Source of the DNA: Halobacillus kuroshimensis DSM 18393
GTDB lineage: Bacteria; Bacillota; Bacilli; Bacillales; Halobacillaceae
Length of the DNA stretch: 64,000 bases
Direction: 5' to 3'
NCBI RefSeq assembly: GCF_000425705.1
Contig: NZ_AUDY01000011.1
Coordinates: 124,001-188,000 of the forward strand
Shown here: positions 1-8,950 of the stretch, one piece after another
Position numbering within the stretch: position 1 is the first letter of the stretch
How the letters are laid out: every line of letters begins with the position of its first letter
Translations under genes and position numbers: made by a program
The notes under the pieces: model-generated
The model's input: only the letters and a program-made list of their open reading frames with translations
The model's database searches: none
Told to the model about the DNA's origin: nothing

Positions 1-1010
1 ACATCAATTTCGAAGGAACAAAAGCCAAAGGATTGACGTATCAGCGGAATGGCAAAACCCATCAGGTGGAGGCCGGAGAAATTGTTTTGTCCGGTGGGGC
101 GATCAATACTCCACAGCTTCTGCAGTTATCAGGAGTAGGGGAAGAAAAACACCTGCGCTCACTCGGAATTAAGCCGGTCGTTAACCTGCCGGGAGTGGGA
201 GAGAATCTTCAGGATCACCTTGAAGTGTACGTGCAGCACGCGTGCCCTCAGCCCGTTTCCCAGCAGCCAAACTTGAACAAGGCCCGTATGCCTTGGATTG
301 GCCTTCAATGGATGATGGGTCGGACAGGCCCGGCAGCAACGAACCATTTTGAGGGCGGAGGGTTCGTCCGTTCCAATGATGAAGTGGAATATCCGAACCT
401 GATGTTCCACTTCCTGCCGCTTGCCGTCCGTTACGATGGTCAGAAAGCGCCGACAGATCACGGCTTCCAGGTACACATTGGACCAATGTATTCCGATGCC
501 CGCGGCTCACTGAAAATTCGCTCGAAAGATCCAAAAGAACACCCGAGTATGGTGTACAACTACCTTTCTACGGAGCAGGACAAGCGGGAATGGGTGGAGG
601 CGATCCGGGTTACCCGTAAGATCATGTCGCAGCCGGCAATGAAGCCTTACAATGCTGGAGAAATCTCCCCGGGCCCGACCGTTCAGACTGATGAAGAGAT
701 TCTCGAGTGGGTCAGGGAGGACGCGGAAACAGCGCTTCACCCGTCCTGTACGGCAAAAATGGGTCCTGAATCCGATCCAATGGCTGTTGTTGATCCAGAC
801 ACGATGAAAGTACATGGACTGGAGAACCTTCGGGTTGTGGATGCTTCTGCGATGCCTTATGTGACCAACGGAAATATCCACGCTCCTGTATTGATGCTCG
901 CAGAAAAAGCGGCGGATCTCATTCGTGGTCGTCAGCCTCTTGAACCGATCGATGCTGACTTTTACCGTCACGGTGTTCATGCGCCGGATGCGGGAACGGT
1001 TTCTAAATAA
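1..1010 (+). CDS. betA: Choline dehydrogenase (GMC oxidoreductase), 5' end missing
   Basis: The gene enters from the left edge; the frame is open from base 3, so the N-terminal FAD-binding GxGxxG region lies outside. The visible 335 or so residues carry the second GMC signature ([16 protein letters not shown]), then [12 protein letters not shown], and the C-terminal catalytic region HPSCTAKMG followed by [16 protein letters not shown], which holds the His and Asn active-site pair of the family. The HPSC form of that motif is typical of BetA, which oxidises choline to betaine aldehyde for the compatible solute glycine betaine. In this setting it points to osmoprotection. Other GMC alcohol oxidases are possible but fit less well. 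A strong terminator follows at 1131. Confidence 0.88.
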   Translation, partial: INFEGTKAKGLTYQRNGKTHQVEAGEIVLSGGAINTPQLLQLSGVGEEKHLRSLGIKPVVNLPGVGENLQDHLEVYVQHACPQPVSQQPNLNKARMPWIGLQWMMGRTGPAATNHFEGGGFVRSNDEVEYPNLMFHFLPLAVRYDGQKAPTDHGFQVHIGPMYSDARGSLKIRSKDPKEHPSMVYNYLSTEQDKREWVEAIRVTRKIMSQPAMKPYNAGEISPGPTVQTDEEILEWVREDAETALHPSCTAKMGPESDPMAVVDPDTMKVHGLENLRVVDASAMPYVTNGNIHAPVLMLAEKAADLIRGRQPLEPIDADFYRHGVHAPDAGTVSK

Positions 1011-1130
1011 TTTGTAAGGTGCATACTATCTTCGGACCTCCGGAACCTCTTCCCGTTACTTTTCCGGAAAGTGAAGAAAAAGTTTCGACCGCCAGGCAGC
1101 AGCTCCCTTGAATGATTTTTGTTCTAAACC

Positions 1131-1170
1131 AACCCCTTCGGCACATAATGAATGCCGAAGGGGTTTTTTA
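1131..1170 (+). terminator. Rho-independent terminator of betA
   Basis: The arms CCCCTTCGGCA and TGCCGAAGGGG are separated by a short loop and followed by TTTTTTAT. It lies 120 bases after the betA stop codon. Confidence 0.9.
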
Positions 1171-1238
1171 TATGGAAGCTTTTCCTTAACTCAATATTTA
1201 CTTTCTATTTAATTTGAGTTATCATATTCTCATTAACT

Positions 1239-1256
1239 TATAAGTATATACTTATA
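1239..1256. promoter_or_regulatory. ArsR-type operator 1
   Basis: TATAAGTATATACTTATA is a perfect 18-base palindrome, of the AT-rich kind bound by ArsR/SmtB repressors. A second copy with one changed pair lies at 1482, just before arsR. This first copy is about 60 bases upstream of the 49-codon ORF at 1318, so the small gene and arsR probably answer to the same repressor (inference). Confidence 0.7.
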
Positions 1257-1317
1257 TAACTATTTCGGGGGGTATGGTTACTCAAAAATCTTGTAAGGGA
1301 TATGGTATGGAGAGGTC

Positions 1318-1467
1318 ATGATGATTCCTTTTTATTCTCTGTTGTTTTTATGGTCTATTCTGATTGGAGGTTATTGGCTGCTGCGCTTCGCAGAAAGGCC
1401 TGTACGGTCGAAGTATATGGAGGATCTGTGGCGTCCATGGAAGTATAAAGAAAAGGAAAGGGGGTAA
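1318..1467 (+). CDS. 49-aa single-pass membrane protein in the ars locus
   Basis: This is a short ORF of 49 codons (MMIPFYSLLFLWSILIGGYW...) with a GGAGAGG ribosome site 2-8 bases before the ATG pair. The first 23 residues form one hydrophobic segment with N-terminal aromatic residues. The remainder is a basic cytoplasmic-looking tail rich in Lys, Arg and Trp. It sits between two copies of the ArsR-type palindrome and directly before arsR, which suggests arsenic-inducible expression. I do not recognise the family. The membrane helix and ribosome site make chance unlikely, but no function can be given. Confidence 0.55.
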   Translation: MMIPFYSLLFLWSILIGGYWLLRFAERPVRSKYMEDLWRPWKYKEKERG

Positions 1468-1481
1468 TTTCATGTTGCAAA

Positions 1482-1499
1482 TATAAGCATATACTTATA
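1482..1499. promoter_or_regulatory. ArsR-type operator 2
   Basis: TATAAGCATATACTTATA matches operator 1 with one changed pair. It ends 22 bases before the arsR start codon, where an autoregulating ArsR would bind. Confidence 0.75.
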
Positions 1500-1521
1500 C
1501 ACTGATGGTTGAGGTGATGTT

Positions 1522-1866
1522 ATGGAAAAGACCATAATAACGTTGGAAGAAGCTGCAAAAACGCTGAAGCTTCTTGGAGATAAAACCCGTTTGACAATTG
1601 TTGGACTGTTGAAGGATGGCGAGTGCTGTGTCTGCGAATTTGTAGATGTCCTGGAAATGAGTCAGCCTTCTGTCAGTCAGCATCTAAGGAAACTCAGGGA
1701 TGCGGGCTTGGTGAAGGAGCAGCGGAAAGGTCAGTGGATCTTTTATTCCTTGAACACCCGTCATGAGACATACCCGATTATTGAGGAAGTCTTGAATCAA
1801 ATACCTGATCAAAAAGAAAAGTTAATCGCATTGGAGAAAGCCGGTAAACGCATCCAGTGTGACTAG
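1522..1866 (+). CDS. arsR: ArsR-family arsenic-responsive repressor
   Basis: A 114-residue winged-helix repressor. The N-terminal half has LKLLGDKTRLTIVGLL, then the metalloid-binding ECCVCEF motif at the start of helix 3 (two Cys plus one more at 1 residue spacing, as in ArsR of the ELCVCDL type). The recognition helix is QPSVSQHLRKLRDAGLV. It releases DNA when As(III) or Sb(III) binds the Cys residues. A palindromic operator lies 22 bases upstream and another at 1239. arsB begins 12 bases after the stop, so arsR, arsB and arsC form one operon. Confidence 0.93.
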   Translation: MEKTIITLEEAAKTLKLLGDKTRLTIVGLLKDGECCVCEFVDVLEMSQPSVSQHLRKLRDAGLVKEQRKGQWIFYSLNTRHETYPIIEEVLNQIPDQKEKLIALEKAGKRIQCD

Positions 1867-1878
1867 TAGGAGGATTGT

Positions 1879-3174
1879 TTGGATTTGGCATGGATAGCAA
1901 CGATTATATTTATACTTACCCTGATCTTTGTCATCTGGCAGCCTAAAAATCTGGGGATTGGATGGTCCGCCTGTGCGGGTGCCATACTTGCTCTAATTTT
2001 TGGTGTCGTTGATTTTCAGGATGTTCTCGCTGTGACGGATATCGTCTGGAACGCCACTCTCGCGTTCGTGGCGATTATCATCATTTCGCTGATTTTGGAT
2101 GAGATCGGATTTTTCGAATGGGCGGCGCTGCATATGGCCCGTGCTGCTAAAGGAAATGGCCGGCGCATGTTTATTTATGTCACCCTGCTTGGTGCAGTTG
2201 TGGCTGCTTTGTTTGCCAACGACGGGGCGGCGTTGATTTTGACGCCGATTGTCCTGGCGATGGTACGAAACTTGAACTTTAAGGAAGCGATGGTTCTTCC
2301 GTTTATTATGGCGAGTGGATTTATTGCAGATACGACTTCACTGCCGCTGATTGTCAGTAACCTCGTCAACATTGTTTCTGCGGACTTTTTCGATATCGGA
2401 TTTATTGAATACGCATCCCGTATGGTTGTACCGAACTTGTTTTCCTTAGCGGCCAGTATCCTCGTTTTATTCTTGTTTTTCAGAAAGAGTATCCCGGGGC
2501 AGTATGATCTGGCTCAGCTGAAGAAGCCGGTGGATGCGATCCAGGATCATAAAATGTTCCGCTTATCGTGGGCCGTTCTGGCGGTTCTGTTAGTCGGGTA
2601 CTTCGCGAGTGAACCGCTCGGTATTCCAGTATCGATAATTGCCGGCATCGTGGCCATCTTCTTCTTAATGATGGCGCGCAGAAGTGCGGCTGTAAAAACG
2701 GGAGAAGTGATCAAAGGAGCCCCGTGGGCCATCGTCTTCTTCTCGGTTGGGATGTATGTCGTTGTCTACGGTTTGCGTAACGCCGGCTTGACGGACGTAC
2801 TGGCTGATGTGATTCAGGCCACAGCAGACCAAGGGTTGTTTGTCGGTACCGTATCGATGGGATTCATTGCGGCTATCCTGTCGTCCATTATGAATAACAT
2901 GCCGACAGTCATGATTGATGCCCTGGCGATTGCCGAGACGAATACCACGGGAACCATGAGAGAAGCCTTGATTTATGCCAACGTCATCGGTTCCGACCTT
3001 GGACCGAAGATTACGCCGATCGGATCCCTGGCCACCTTATTATGGCTTCATGTCCTTTCGACAAAAGGTGTGAAAATTTCCTGGGGCTATTACTTTAAGA
3101 TAGGGATCGTCCTTACCGTTCCTACCTTATTCATTACATTAGTCGGTCTCTATGTATGGCTGCTCATCTTATAA
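1879..3174 (+). CDS. arsB: ArsB arsenite efflux transporter
   Basis: A 431-residue polytopic membrane protein with about 11 predicted segments. It starts at TTG behind a strong TAGGAGG ribosome site. The N-terminal region [20 protein letters not shown], the central [20 protein letters not shown] and the [16 protein letters not shown] stretch are the signatures of ArsB of the ArsB/NhaD permease superfamily. The protein expels As(OH)3 and antimonite in exchange for protons, or with ArsA where present; no arsA is seen here. The length matches the usual 425-435 residues. It is co-transcribed with arsR and arsC. Confidence 0.95.
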   Translation: MDLAWIATIIFILTLIFVIWQPKNLGIGWSACAGAILALIFGVVDFQDVLAVTDIVWNATLAFVAIIIISLILDEIGFFEWAALHMARAAKGNGRRMFIYVTLLGAVVAALFANDGAALILTPIVLAMVRNLNFKEAMVLPFIMASGFIADTTSLPLIVSNLVNIVSADFFDIGFIEYASRMVVPNLFSLAASILVLFLFFRKSIPGQYDLAQLKKPVDAIQDHKMFRLSWAVLAVLLVGYFASEPLGIPVSIIAGIVAIFFLMMARRSAAVKTGEVIKGAPWAIVFFSVGMYVVVYGLRNAGLTDVLADVIQATADQGLFVGTVSMGFIAAILSSIMNNMPTVMIDALAIAETNTTGTMREALIYANVIGSDLGPKITPIGSLATLLWLHVLSTKGVKISWGYYFKIGIVLTVPTLFITLVGLYVWLLIL

Positions 3175-3201
3175 CAACTATTCAAAAAGGAGAAATGCTT
3201 T

Positions 3202-3624
3202 ATGTCTAACAAACCAGTCATTTACTTTCTATGCACAGGAAATTCCTGCCGCAGTCAAATGGCCGAAGGGTTCGGAAAAGAATACCTGGGAGAGGAATTT
3301 GATGTCCGTTCGGCTGGTATCGAAGCCCATGGCTTAAACCCGAACGCTGTAAAAGCGATGAATGAAGTGGGTATTGATATCAGTGGTCAAGAGTCTGAAA
3401 TCATTGATAACGATGTTCTTAATAATGCGGCTTATGCGATTACCCTCTGCGGAGATGCCAATGATAAGTGCCCGATGACGCCTCCACACGTCACACGTTT
3501 CCACTGGGGCTTCGATGATCCAGCGAAAGCGGAAGGGACAGAGGAAGAAAAATGGGCGGTATTCCAACGTGTCCGTGACGAGATTGCCGACCGCATTAAG
3601 ACATTTGCCGAAGAGAAAAAATAA
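3202..3624 (+). CDS. arsC: Thioredoxin-coupled arsenate reductase
   Basis: A 140-residue enzyme of the low-molecular-weight phosphatase fold, the Gram-positive ArsC type. The CX5R anion loop is CTGNSCR (Cys11, Arg17), and the redox relay is Cys83 and Cys90 in [10 protein letters not shown], so all three catalytic cysteines are present. It reduces arsenate to arsenite, which ArsB then exports; electrons come from thioredoxin. The start ATG has an AAAGGAG site. The gene ends the operon at a shared terminator. Confidence 0.96.
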   Translation: MSNKPVIYFLCTGNSCRSQMAEGFGKEYLGEEFDVRSAGIEAHGLNPNAVKAMNEVGIDISGQESEIIDNDVLNNAAYAITLCGDANDKCPMTPPHVTRFHWGFDDPAKAEGTEEEKWAVFQRVRDEIADRIKTFAEEKK

Positions 3625-3633
3625 GAATGAGAA

Positions 3634-3661
3634 AAGCCGGGACTTGATCAAGTCCCGGCTT
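3634..3661. terminator. Bidirectional terminator between arsC and the glycosyltransferase
   Basis: A perfect 28-base palindrome with AAGCCGGGACTTGA as left arm, followed by TCTTTTTAT on the plus strand. It serves both convergent genes. Confidence 0.9.
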
Positions 3662-3665
3662 CTTT

Positions 3666-4853
3666 TTATCCGTTTCTTTTGTTCAGATACCGATCGATAA
3701 CGGCGAGGGCTTCCTGCGGGCCGCCGCAGTGATCAAAGCTTTTCTTAATCTTTCGGATTCCCTCCAGATAGGCTTCATCGTTCACGACTTGGTCCACACC
3801 TCGATGCAGCGCTTCTTTCGACACTTCGTTCGGGAAAATCGGATAACCGGCGTGAAGCTCCGCAAGTCTCGCTGCCACCATAGGCTGATCTTTATCCCGG
3901 GGAAGGACAACCATCGGGACTTCCTTGTCAATGGCCTCATTTACGCTGTTCATGCCGCCGTGGGTTAAAAAGACATCGGTGTATTCCAGTACCTCAAGCT
4001 GAGGAACGTAGGACCGGATGATGAAGTTTTCCGGAGCCGCATTGATTTTGTTGAAGTCGGTAAACGATCCGGCCGCAATGACTACTTTCCCTTTAAAATC
4101 ACCAAAGGCGTCGATACACAGGTTGAAAAACTCCTCTACTTGATCAAGGACGGTCCCCATTGAGATGTACAGGACTTTTTCATTCTTCAATTCTTGTAGA
4201 GGGAAATCGTGGGCGCCCTTCCGCTCGGGAAAACTTGGGCCGATAAAGTAATTTTCCTCACCAAACTCCTCTAAACGGGGCTGGAAATAGGCGCTTGTGT
4301 AGACCATCGTCTGCTCTCCTTGATTATGCATGAATTGCAGCATGGACGATGGCGCCACTCCGAATTCCTGATTCATCGTTTCCATCAATTGTTTGTTCCT
4401 GTCGCTGTACTCCAGTGTATCCGTGTGGTCCGGATGAAGAGGAAGACGTTTGCGGTAATCTTCAGGAATCAGGAAAGAGGCGGATGATGAGAAGCCAGGA
4501 ATCTGCAGGTAGTCCCTGACGAGTTCGCCCGCTCCGAAAGAATCATAGTAAACAAAATCAAAGGAAATCTCTTCGGCAAGCTGCTTCGTTATCGATAAAA
4601 TATCGAGAGACGTCTGCAGCATGATGTTGATGAAGGATTGAATCCCTTCTTCTGAAGAAGGATCAACACCGCCGATGAGCAGGTGATCCTCATGTAGATA
4701 GACGTGTGCCCCTACACCTTCAAGGCGGGATTTATATTTTTCAGTAGTTATGTAGTGGACGTTGTCCCCACGATCAGCAAAGGCCTTCGCAACACCGAGG
4801 CTCGGGTTTACGTGACCTTCTGCGGGAACGTTGATCATTAGGATATCAGCCAT
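3666..4853 (-). CDS. MGT-family UDP-glycosyltransferase (GT1)
   Basis: A 395-residue GT-B fold enzyme. The acceptor half begins MADILMINVPAEGHVNPSLG. The donor half holds the nucleotide-sugar signature around residues 295-340: FLTHGGMNSVNEAI, then VVLPRDKDQPMVAARLAEL. The family (YjiC, YojK, macrolide glycosyltransferases) transfers glucose from UDP-glucose to small hydrophobic acceptors, often inactivating xenobiotics. The ribosome site is GAGGTGACG. An inverted repeat of TetR type lies upstream at 4877, so induction by a small ligand is likely. The natural acceptor cannot be read from the sequence. Confidence 0.88.
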   Translation of the reverse strand: MADILMINVPAEGHVNPSLGVAKAFADRGDNVHYITTEKYKSRLEGVGAHVYLHEDHLLIGGVDPSSEEGIQSFINIMLQTSLDILSITKQLAEEISFDFVYYDSFGAGELVRDYLQIPGFSSSASFLIPEDYRKRLPLHPDHTDTLEYSDRNKQLMETMNQEFGVAPSSMLQFMHNQGEQTMVYTSAYFQPRLEEFGEENYFIGPSFPERKGAHDFPLQELKNEKVLYISMGTVLDQVEEFFNLCIDAFGDFKGKVVIAAGSFTDFNKINAAPENFIIRSYVPQLEVLEYTDVFLTHGGMNSVNEAIDKEVPMVVLPRDKDQPMVAARLAELHAGYPIFPNEVSKEALHRGVDQVVNDEAYLEGIRKIKKSFDHCGGPQEALAVIDRYLNKRNG

Positions 4854-4876
4854 TTTTCGTCACCTCTTTATAAAAT

Positions 4877-4892
4877 GTGAGTCAACACTCAC
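4877..4892. promoter_or_regulatory. Inverted repeat upstream of the glycosyltransferase
   Basis: GTGAGT-CAAC-ACTCAC has six-base arms and a four-base centre, and lies 24 bases upstream of the minus-strand start codon. The shape is that of TetR-family operators, but no regulator gene is adjacent. Confidence 0.5.
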
Positions 4893-5002
4893 GTTTCATA
4901 ATAAAGGGGCGTAAAGCTTGAGGAAACCATCTTGTTTATAAATGGGAGAAAAGAGGGAGAGGTGGAAGAAGAGTGAAAATGATTCTTTTTATCAGTGTAG
5001 TG

Positions 5003-5029
5003 GAAAAAAGAGCAGCCGTGAAGGCCGCT
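5003..5029 (-). terminator. Terminator of the DUF1540 gene
   Basis: Read on the minus strand, AGCGGCC and GGCTGCT pair around a short loop and are followed by CTTTTTT. It lies 17 bases past the DUF1540 stop codon. Confidence 0.7.
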
Positions 5030-5045
5030 GTGAATGGAGAGACCG

Positions 5046-5204
5046 TCACACTTCTTTTGCCTCAAATGTACGGCAGTCGGTTTCTTCCTGAGAGGAAGCG
5101 GTACGTCCGGATTCGCTTACGATGGAGATAGCAGGGGCTCCGCATTTCTCTCCACCTTCATTATGGATACAGTTGTTCACTTCACATAGAACTTCTAAAG
5201 CCAT
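5046..5204 (-). CDS. DUF1540 small cysteine protein
   Basis: A 52-residue ORF with a very strong GGGAGGTG ribosome site eight bases before the ATG. Four cysteines (C7, C12, C21, C44) are placed as in DUF1540: CEVNNC near the start, KCGAPAI in the middle, and TDCRTFEAK at the end. DUF1540 proteins are short Firmicute proteins thought to bind a metal; their role is not known. The gene stands alone with its own terminator at 5003. An overlapping plus-strand ORF at about 4974 is a shadow. Confidence 0.85.
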   Translation of the reverse strand: MALEVLCEVNNCIHNEGGEKCGAPAISIVSESGRTASSQEETDCRTFEAKEV

Positions 5205-5292
5205 TCAGGTTCACCTCCCTGTATGATATCATTCTATACCTTCAGTGATTCATGACTACGCAACAGCTTGTCCATAATAGATCTATATGATA

Positions 5293-5326
5293 GAAAACGA
5301 CCTCTATGACAGATGAGGTCGTTTTC
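5293..5326 (-). terminator. Terminator of the alpha/beta hydrolase gene
   Basis: GAAAACGACCTC and GAGGTCGTTTTC pair across a ten-base loop. It lies 30 bases past the minus-strand stop codon and is nearly symmetrical, so it could work in both directions. Confidence 0.8.
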
Positions 5327-5355
5327 TCAGCATCATAATTGATAGAAGCTCTTCG

Positions 5356-6171
5356 TCAGGTTTGTTTGGCGAGGAAGGCTTCCATAAGCGTATGGAACCT
5401 TTCATGATGTTCCCAGAACATCATGTGGCCCCCAAGGACATCGACAGCTGCTTTGGGAGCGAGTTTGTTTAAGTAAGGACGGGCAGTGCTGCTCCAGTGC
5501 TCAGCCACAACATACAGCGTTGGAATCTGTTGACTTCCTGATGCTGCTTCTTCACGATAATCCGAAAAAAGACCGGATGAAAAAAGGTTGGCTGCAATGT
5601 AATAGGGTGTCGTGAGCGACTGCTCCACCAGCCATGACAGCTCCTCCTCCGTTAAATCTCTCTGAACCATCACACTGTTCGCATAGGCGGAAATGAAATC
5701 CCGCTGTCCCTTGGGATTTCGGAGATAATTCGTGTAAGCTGCTGCCATATCGTCTAGCTTTCCTTCCACCCAGTCCTGATTCTCATTGTGGGATAAGGAT
5801 TTTGGCGGCATATCAATAAGAACCTGCCCTTTCATGTCATCCGTCCCGAACTGGCGGATGTATTCCCACACTGTAAGACAACCGAATGACCATCCTATCA
5901 GAATAGGGTTTTCGATTTTCAGCGCTTGGAGAACTTTTTGTAAATCGGCTCCATGGGTGGCATAGTCGTTGCCGTGAACCGTCATGGTTGATCGTCCGTG
6001 ACTTCTTGGGTCGATGACAATGGTCCGGTGGGTTTTGCAAAAGTGATCCACCTGCCGGGAGAAAACCTCTGTCGTAAAAGTAAATCCCGGTATGAAAACG
6101 AGGACGTCTCCCGCTCCGTGATCTTCTACATACAACTCGACCCCTGGCTCCACTTCAATATACGTTTTCAT
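5356..6171 (-). CDS. Alpha/beta hydrolase
   Basis: A 271-residue alpha/beta-hydrolase with the oxyanion region VFIPGFTFTTEVF, the DPRSHGRST motif, the nucleophile elbow GWSFG (Ser about 95) and the C-terminal catalytic His in GGHMMFWEHHERF. The acid is probably in the VVAEHWS segment. There is no signal peptide, so the enzyme is cytoplasmic. The ribosome site is GGAGGTGG. It resembles the hydrolases that open lactones or esters, but the substrate is not determined. Confidence 0.85.
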   Translation of the reverse strand: MKTYIEVEPGVELYVEDHGAGDVLVFIPGFTFTTEVFSRQVDHFCKTHRTIVIDPRSHGRSTMTVHGNDYATHGADLQKVLQALKIENPILIGWSFGCLTVWEYIRQFGTDDMKGQVLIDMPPKSLSHNENQDWVEGKLDDMAAAYTNYLRNPKGQRDFISAYANSVMVQRDLTEEELSWLVEQSLTTPYYIAANLFSSGLFSDYREEAASGSQQIPTLYVVAEHWSSTARPYLNKLAPKAAVDVLGGHMMFWEHHERFHTLMEAFLAKQT

Positions 6172-6244
6172 GCTCCACCTCCGAAGGTTGTTATCTCATT
6201 CTATTCATATCCACCGATTCCCATTTCTTTAATCCGGAATACTA

Positions 6245-6275
6245 AAAAACGACAGGCAGAACGCCTGTCGTTTTT
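6245..6275 (-). terminator. Terminator of the 471-aa membrane protein gene
   Basis: AAAAACGACAGGC and GCCTGTCGTTTTT pair around AGAAC. It directly follows the minus-strand stop codon. Confidence 0.85.
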
Positions 6276-6278
6276 AGA

Positions 6279-7694
6279 TTATAGGAAGAAGAAAACAACA
6301 AGCTGTAGATACAGCTGGACCATCAAATAAAAGGCGATGGCGTATTTGTAGTTGAACATCAGTCCGTTTTTGACGATGCTTAATTTATTTACGGAGCTTA
6401 AGATGATTGACGGTAGAATGAGCGGCGATACCATGATGGAAATTACGCTTCCTGATGTGATGCCGAGAACGACAATTTCCGGCGGGTATGGAAGTTCCAC
6501 CCCTTGAAGAATCCCGGATACAAGAACGATGACCGTCAACGGTCCCAGACCGATGAATCCGAGGATGATAACAACAAATGGCAGCACCCAGAGGAAGTTC
6601 AGGAACGGTACAGCATCTGTAATATAAAACAGTCCATCGATAATGTATTCTCCATATCCTGACTGGTTGACCGCATTGATTAAAAAGCCGGCGGCCAACA
6701 GAATGGAAAACTGCTGGGCTTTATTAGGGATGCTTTCCTTCAGGTATACTTTTCCGTTTTCTACAATAGCCCCCGTCCGACCGCGGACGATGAAGTAAAG
6801 GATGACCCAGGCGGTAATGACGATCGGAATAATCAACAGCAGATCGACAGCCCATACAGCGTTCAGGATGAAAATTGATCCGAACAACGTCACAAATAAT
6901 ACAGCAAACTCGACAGCATCTTTGTTGCCGCGGGTGTCCTGTTTTTTCTGCTCGGCAATTTCAGCAAGCTGCTCCTGAATACCTGCGGTCAAATCTACTC
7001 CGTAGTGCCGCTCCTGATATTTTGAAAAGAGAACAGACAGAAGGATGCCGGCAAAGGATATAAAGAACCCCTGCAAAATTGATAAACCGAGTGATGCACC
7101 GAGAGAATCGACGGCGAAAATGAAACTTGGAATGCTGACGACCCACATCGTCGTTAAGCTGAAGGCCCGCAGCAGGGCGGTCCCTTTATAGTTTTCCCAT
7201 GCTTCGCCTTTCTGTTTGCTTAGAAAATCGTTGATCATCCCGTATACCATCGGAATCGATCCGAACAACAGGAAGTAGGAGATGATCTGGGTGATGACCA
7301 TCATTCCGAAATAAAATTTCCGGCTCGTATTCAAAAGCCTCTGGGCAAAGTTGATGACCGATTCGATGTACGGCTTTTCCTCAAGCACCCAGCTGATCGC
7401 AGGGACGATCAGAAGGAGCGCAATCAATCCACTCATCACGGTAAAGCCCTCCACCACGCCCTGAGTGAGAGAGGTGCCCGCAATGAGGTGGACAATCAGG
7501 GCAATGATTAACAGGAGTAATGAAATCCATGCCTGTTTTACCGGAAGCAGAACATACCCTATGATGAAGGCGGCCAGACCAAACAATGACATAGCGGTGG
7601 ACAAGGGCTCTCCGCCAGCAAAGGAAACGATAAAATAGATAAGGACATAAAGACTGATAAATAAAGTGTAGCCTCGTTTGGCCATTGCTTTCAT
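6279..7694 (-). CDS. Polytopic membrane protein, transporter-like
   Basis: This 471-residue protein has about eleven hydrophobic segments, interrupted at about residues 230-255 by a charged loop (AEIAEQKKQDTRGNKDAVEF). The two halves look similar in layout, and a GxGPLTVIVLVSGIL stretch near residue 390 followed by SGSVISIMVSPLILPS recalls the re-entrant loops of the ion-transporter superfamily. I cannot name the family or substrate. The ATG has a TTGGAG site. It stands alone between a terminator and the divergent nucleoside hydrolase gene. Confidence 0.7.
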   Translation of the reverse strand: MKAMAKRGYTLFISLYVLIYFIVSFAGGEPLSTAMSLFGLAAFIIGYVLLPVKQAWISLLLLIIALIVHLIAGTSLTQGVVEGFTVMSGLIALLLIVPAISWVLEEKPYIESVINFAQRLLNTSRKFYFGMMVITQIISYFLLFGSIPMVYGMINDFLSKQKGEAWENYKGTALLRAFSLTTMWVVSIPSFIFAVDSLGASLGLSILQGFFISFAGILLSVLFSKYQERHYGVDLTAGIQEQLAEIAEQKKQDTRGNKDAVEFAVLFVTLFGSIFILNAVWAVDLLLIIPIVITAWVILYFIVRGRTGAIVENGKVYLKESIPNKAQQFSILLAAGFLINAVNQSGYGEYIIDGLFYITDAVPFLNFLWVLPFVVIILGFIGLGPLTVIVLVSGILQGVELPYPPEIVVLGITSGSVISIMVSPLILPSIILSSVNKLSIVKNGLMFNYKYAIAFYLMVQLYLQLVVFFFL

Positions 7695-7848
7695 GTTGGA
7701 TGCTCCAATCTCTTGCTTTGTATTGACTCACATATCGTATCATATGGCGTCTCAATTATCTTAGGATGTGCACAGAAGCATAGGGTTCTATCTTTTTCTT
7801 TAGTATGATGAATAGGAAGGAATACGTATACATGAGGGGGAACGTAAG

Positions 7849-8796
7849 ATGAGACGCGTCATTATCGATACAGATACAGCCGGCGACGATACTATCGCTT
7901 TGTTGACCACGCTGCATCATTTCAAGGTGGAGGGGGTAACCATTACCGGGGGAAATGTGGCTTTCAATCAGGAAGTTGAAAATGCGCTTTATACGATTCA
8001 GGTCGCAGCCCTGGAGGAGAAAGTGCCGGTATACAAAGGTTTGGAGCGTCCGTTGAATGCAGTGGGGATGACGGCTCACCGTACCGTTGAAGACGTTCAT
8101 GGAAAGGATGGCATGGGCGGTGCTTTTTTTGACTCAGCCACCCAGCGTCCGGAAACGACACATGCTGTAGATTTTATTATTGAAACGATCAGGAAGAATC
8201 CTGGGGAAATTGAACTGCTGGCTATCGCTCCACTAACTAACATTGCGATGGCTTTTCAAAAAGATCCCGGCATTATTCCGTTGATTGCGCATGTGTATGT
8301 CATGGGAGGAACGAATAACTCGCTCGGCAATATTACAGCTGCGGCTGAATACAATTTCTGGGTCGATCCAGAGGCTGCTAATATTGTCCTCCAGTCTGGC
8401 GTTCCTGTCACGATGGTGGGATGGGATATGTGCGTCGCGTATTCGGTGATGGATGAGGAGGACCATCGGGAAATCGAAGATCTGAATACCACCGGTTCAC
8501 GATTTTTCACAGCGGTCAACAAGGTGGTAAGACAGTTCAATAAAGAAGTACACCGTCTGCCCGGAACCACCCATCCGGATACACTGCTTACCGCTATAGC
8601 TGCGGATGAATCCATCATGACTGAATCGCATTCCTATTACGTCGAAGTCGAGACTCAGGGGAGGCTGACCCGCGGGTACAGCATGGTGGACATCAATAAC
8701 AGGAGTGGATGTCAACCCAATGTGCGCGTCTGTGAAGCGGTGGACCGTGAAAAATACAAGCAGACGCTTATCCGCGTTTTATCTTCTATTGAATAG
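7849..8796 (+). CDS. Inosine-uridine nucleoside N-ribohydrolase family protein
   Basis: A 315-residue nucleoside hydrolase. The calcium-binding DTDTAGDD motif is at residues 7-14, in place of the common DTDPGxDD. The core LLAIAPLTNIAMA and VYVMGGTNNSLGN follow, then EYNFWVDPEAANIVL, and THPDTLLTAIAAD supplies the late His and Asp. The enzyme cleaves the N-glycosidic bond of ribonucleosides for base salvage. Its start ATG follows GAGGGGGAACG. No terminator is evident before the ROK kinase gene 154 bases downstream. Confidence 0.92.
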   Translation: MRRVIIDTDTAGDDTIALLTTLHHFKVEGVTITGGNVAFNQEVENALYTIQVAALEEKVPVYKGLERPLNAVGMTAHRTVEDVHGKDGMGGAFFDSATQRPETTHAVDFIIETIRKNPGEIELLAIAPLTNIAMAFQKDPGIIPLIAHVYVMGGTNNSLGNITAAAEYNFWVDPEAANIVLQSGVPVTMVGWDMCVAYSVMDEEDHREIEDLNTTGSRFFTAVNKVVRQFNKEVHRLPGTTHPDTLLTAIAADESIMTESHSYYVEVETQGRLTRGYSMVDINNRSGCQPNVRVCEAVDREKYKQTLIRVLSSIE

Positions 8797-8950
8797 GTGG
8801 ATTTCTATTTTTATGAAAAAGACGAGTAAAAACTTTACGTCTTGGTAATGAAACATAGAGAAGGAATTTATAGGCTGGCTTTCATTTGGTAGGTCCTCAT
8901 TCTGCATGTATAGTAGATGTATAAAGAAGAATCGTAAAGGAGTGATGGAT

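Noticed and set aside
1318-3624. Arsenic locus as a mobile island
   Set aside because: No transposase, integrase, direct repeats or change in composition was seen around it.
4974-5132. Plus-strand ORF of 52 codons starting GTG after GGAAGAAGA
   Set aside because: It is antisense to the DUF1540 gene, which has a far better ribosome site and a known family pattern.
8812-8850. Terminator after the nucleoside hydrolase gene
   Set aside because: AAGAC and GTCTT can pair, but the stem is weak on the plus strand and the T-run is on the other strand, where there is no gene to end.
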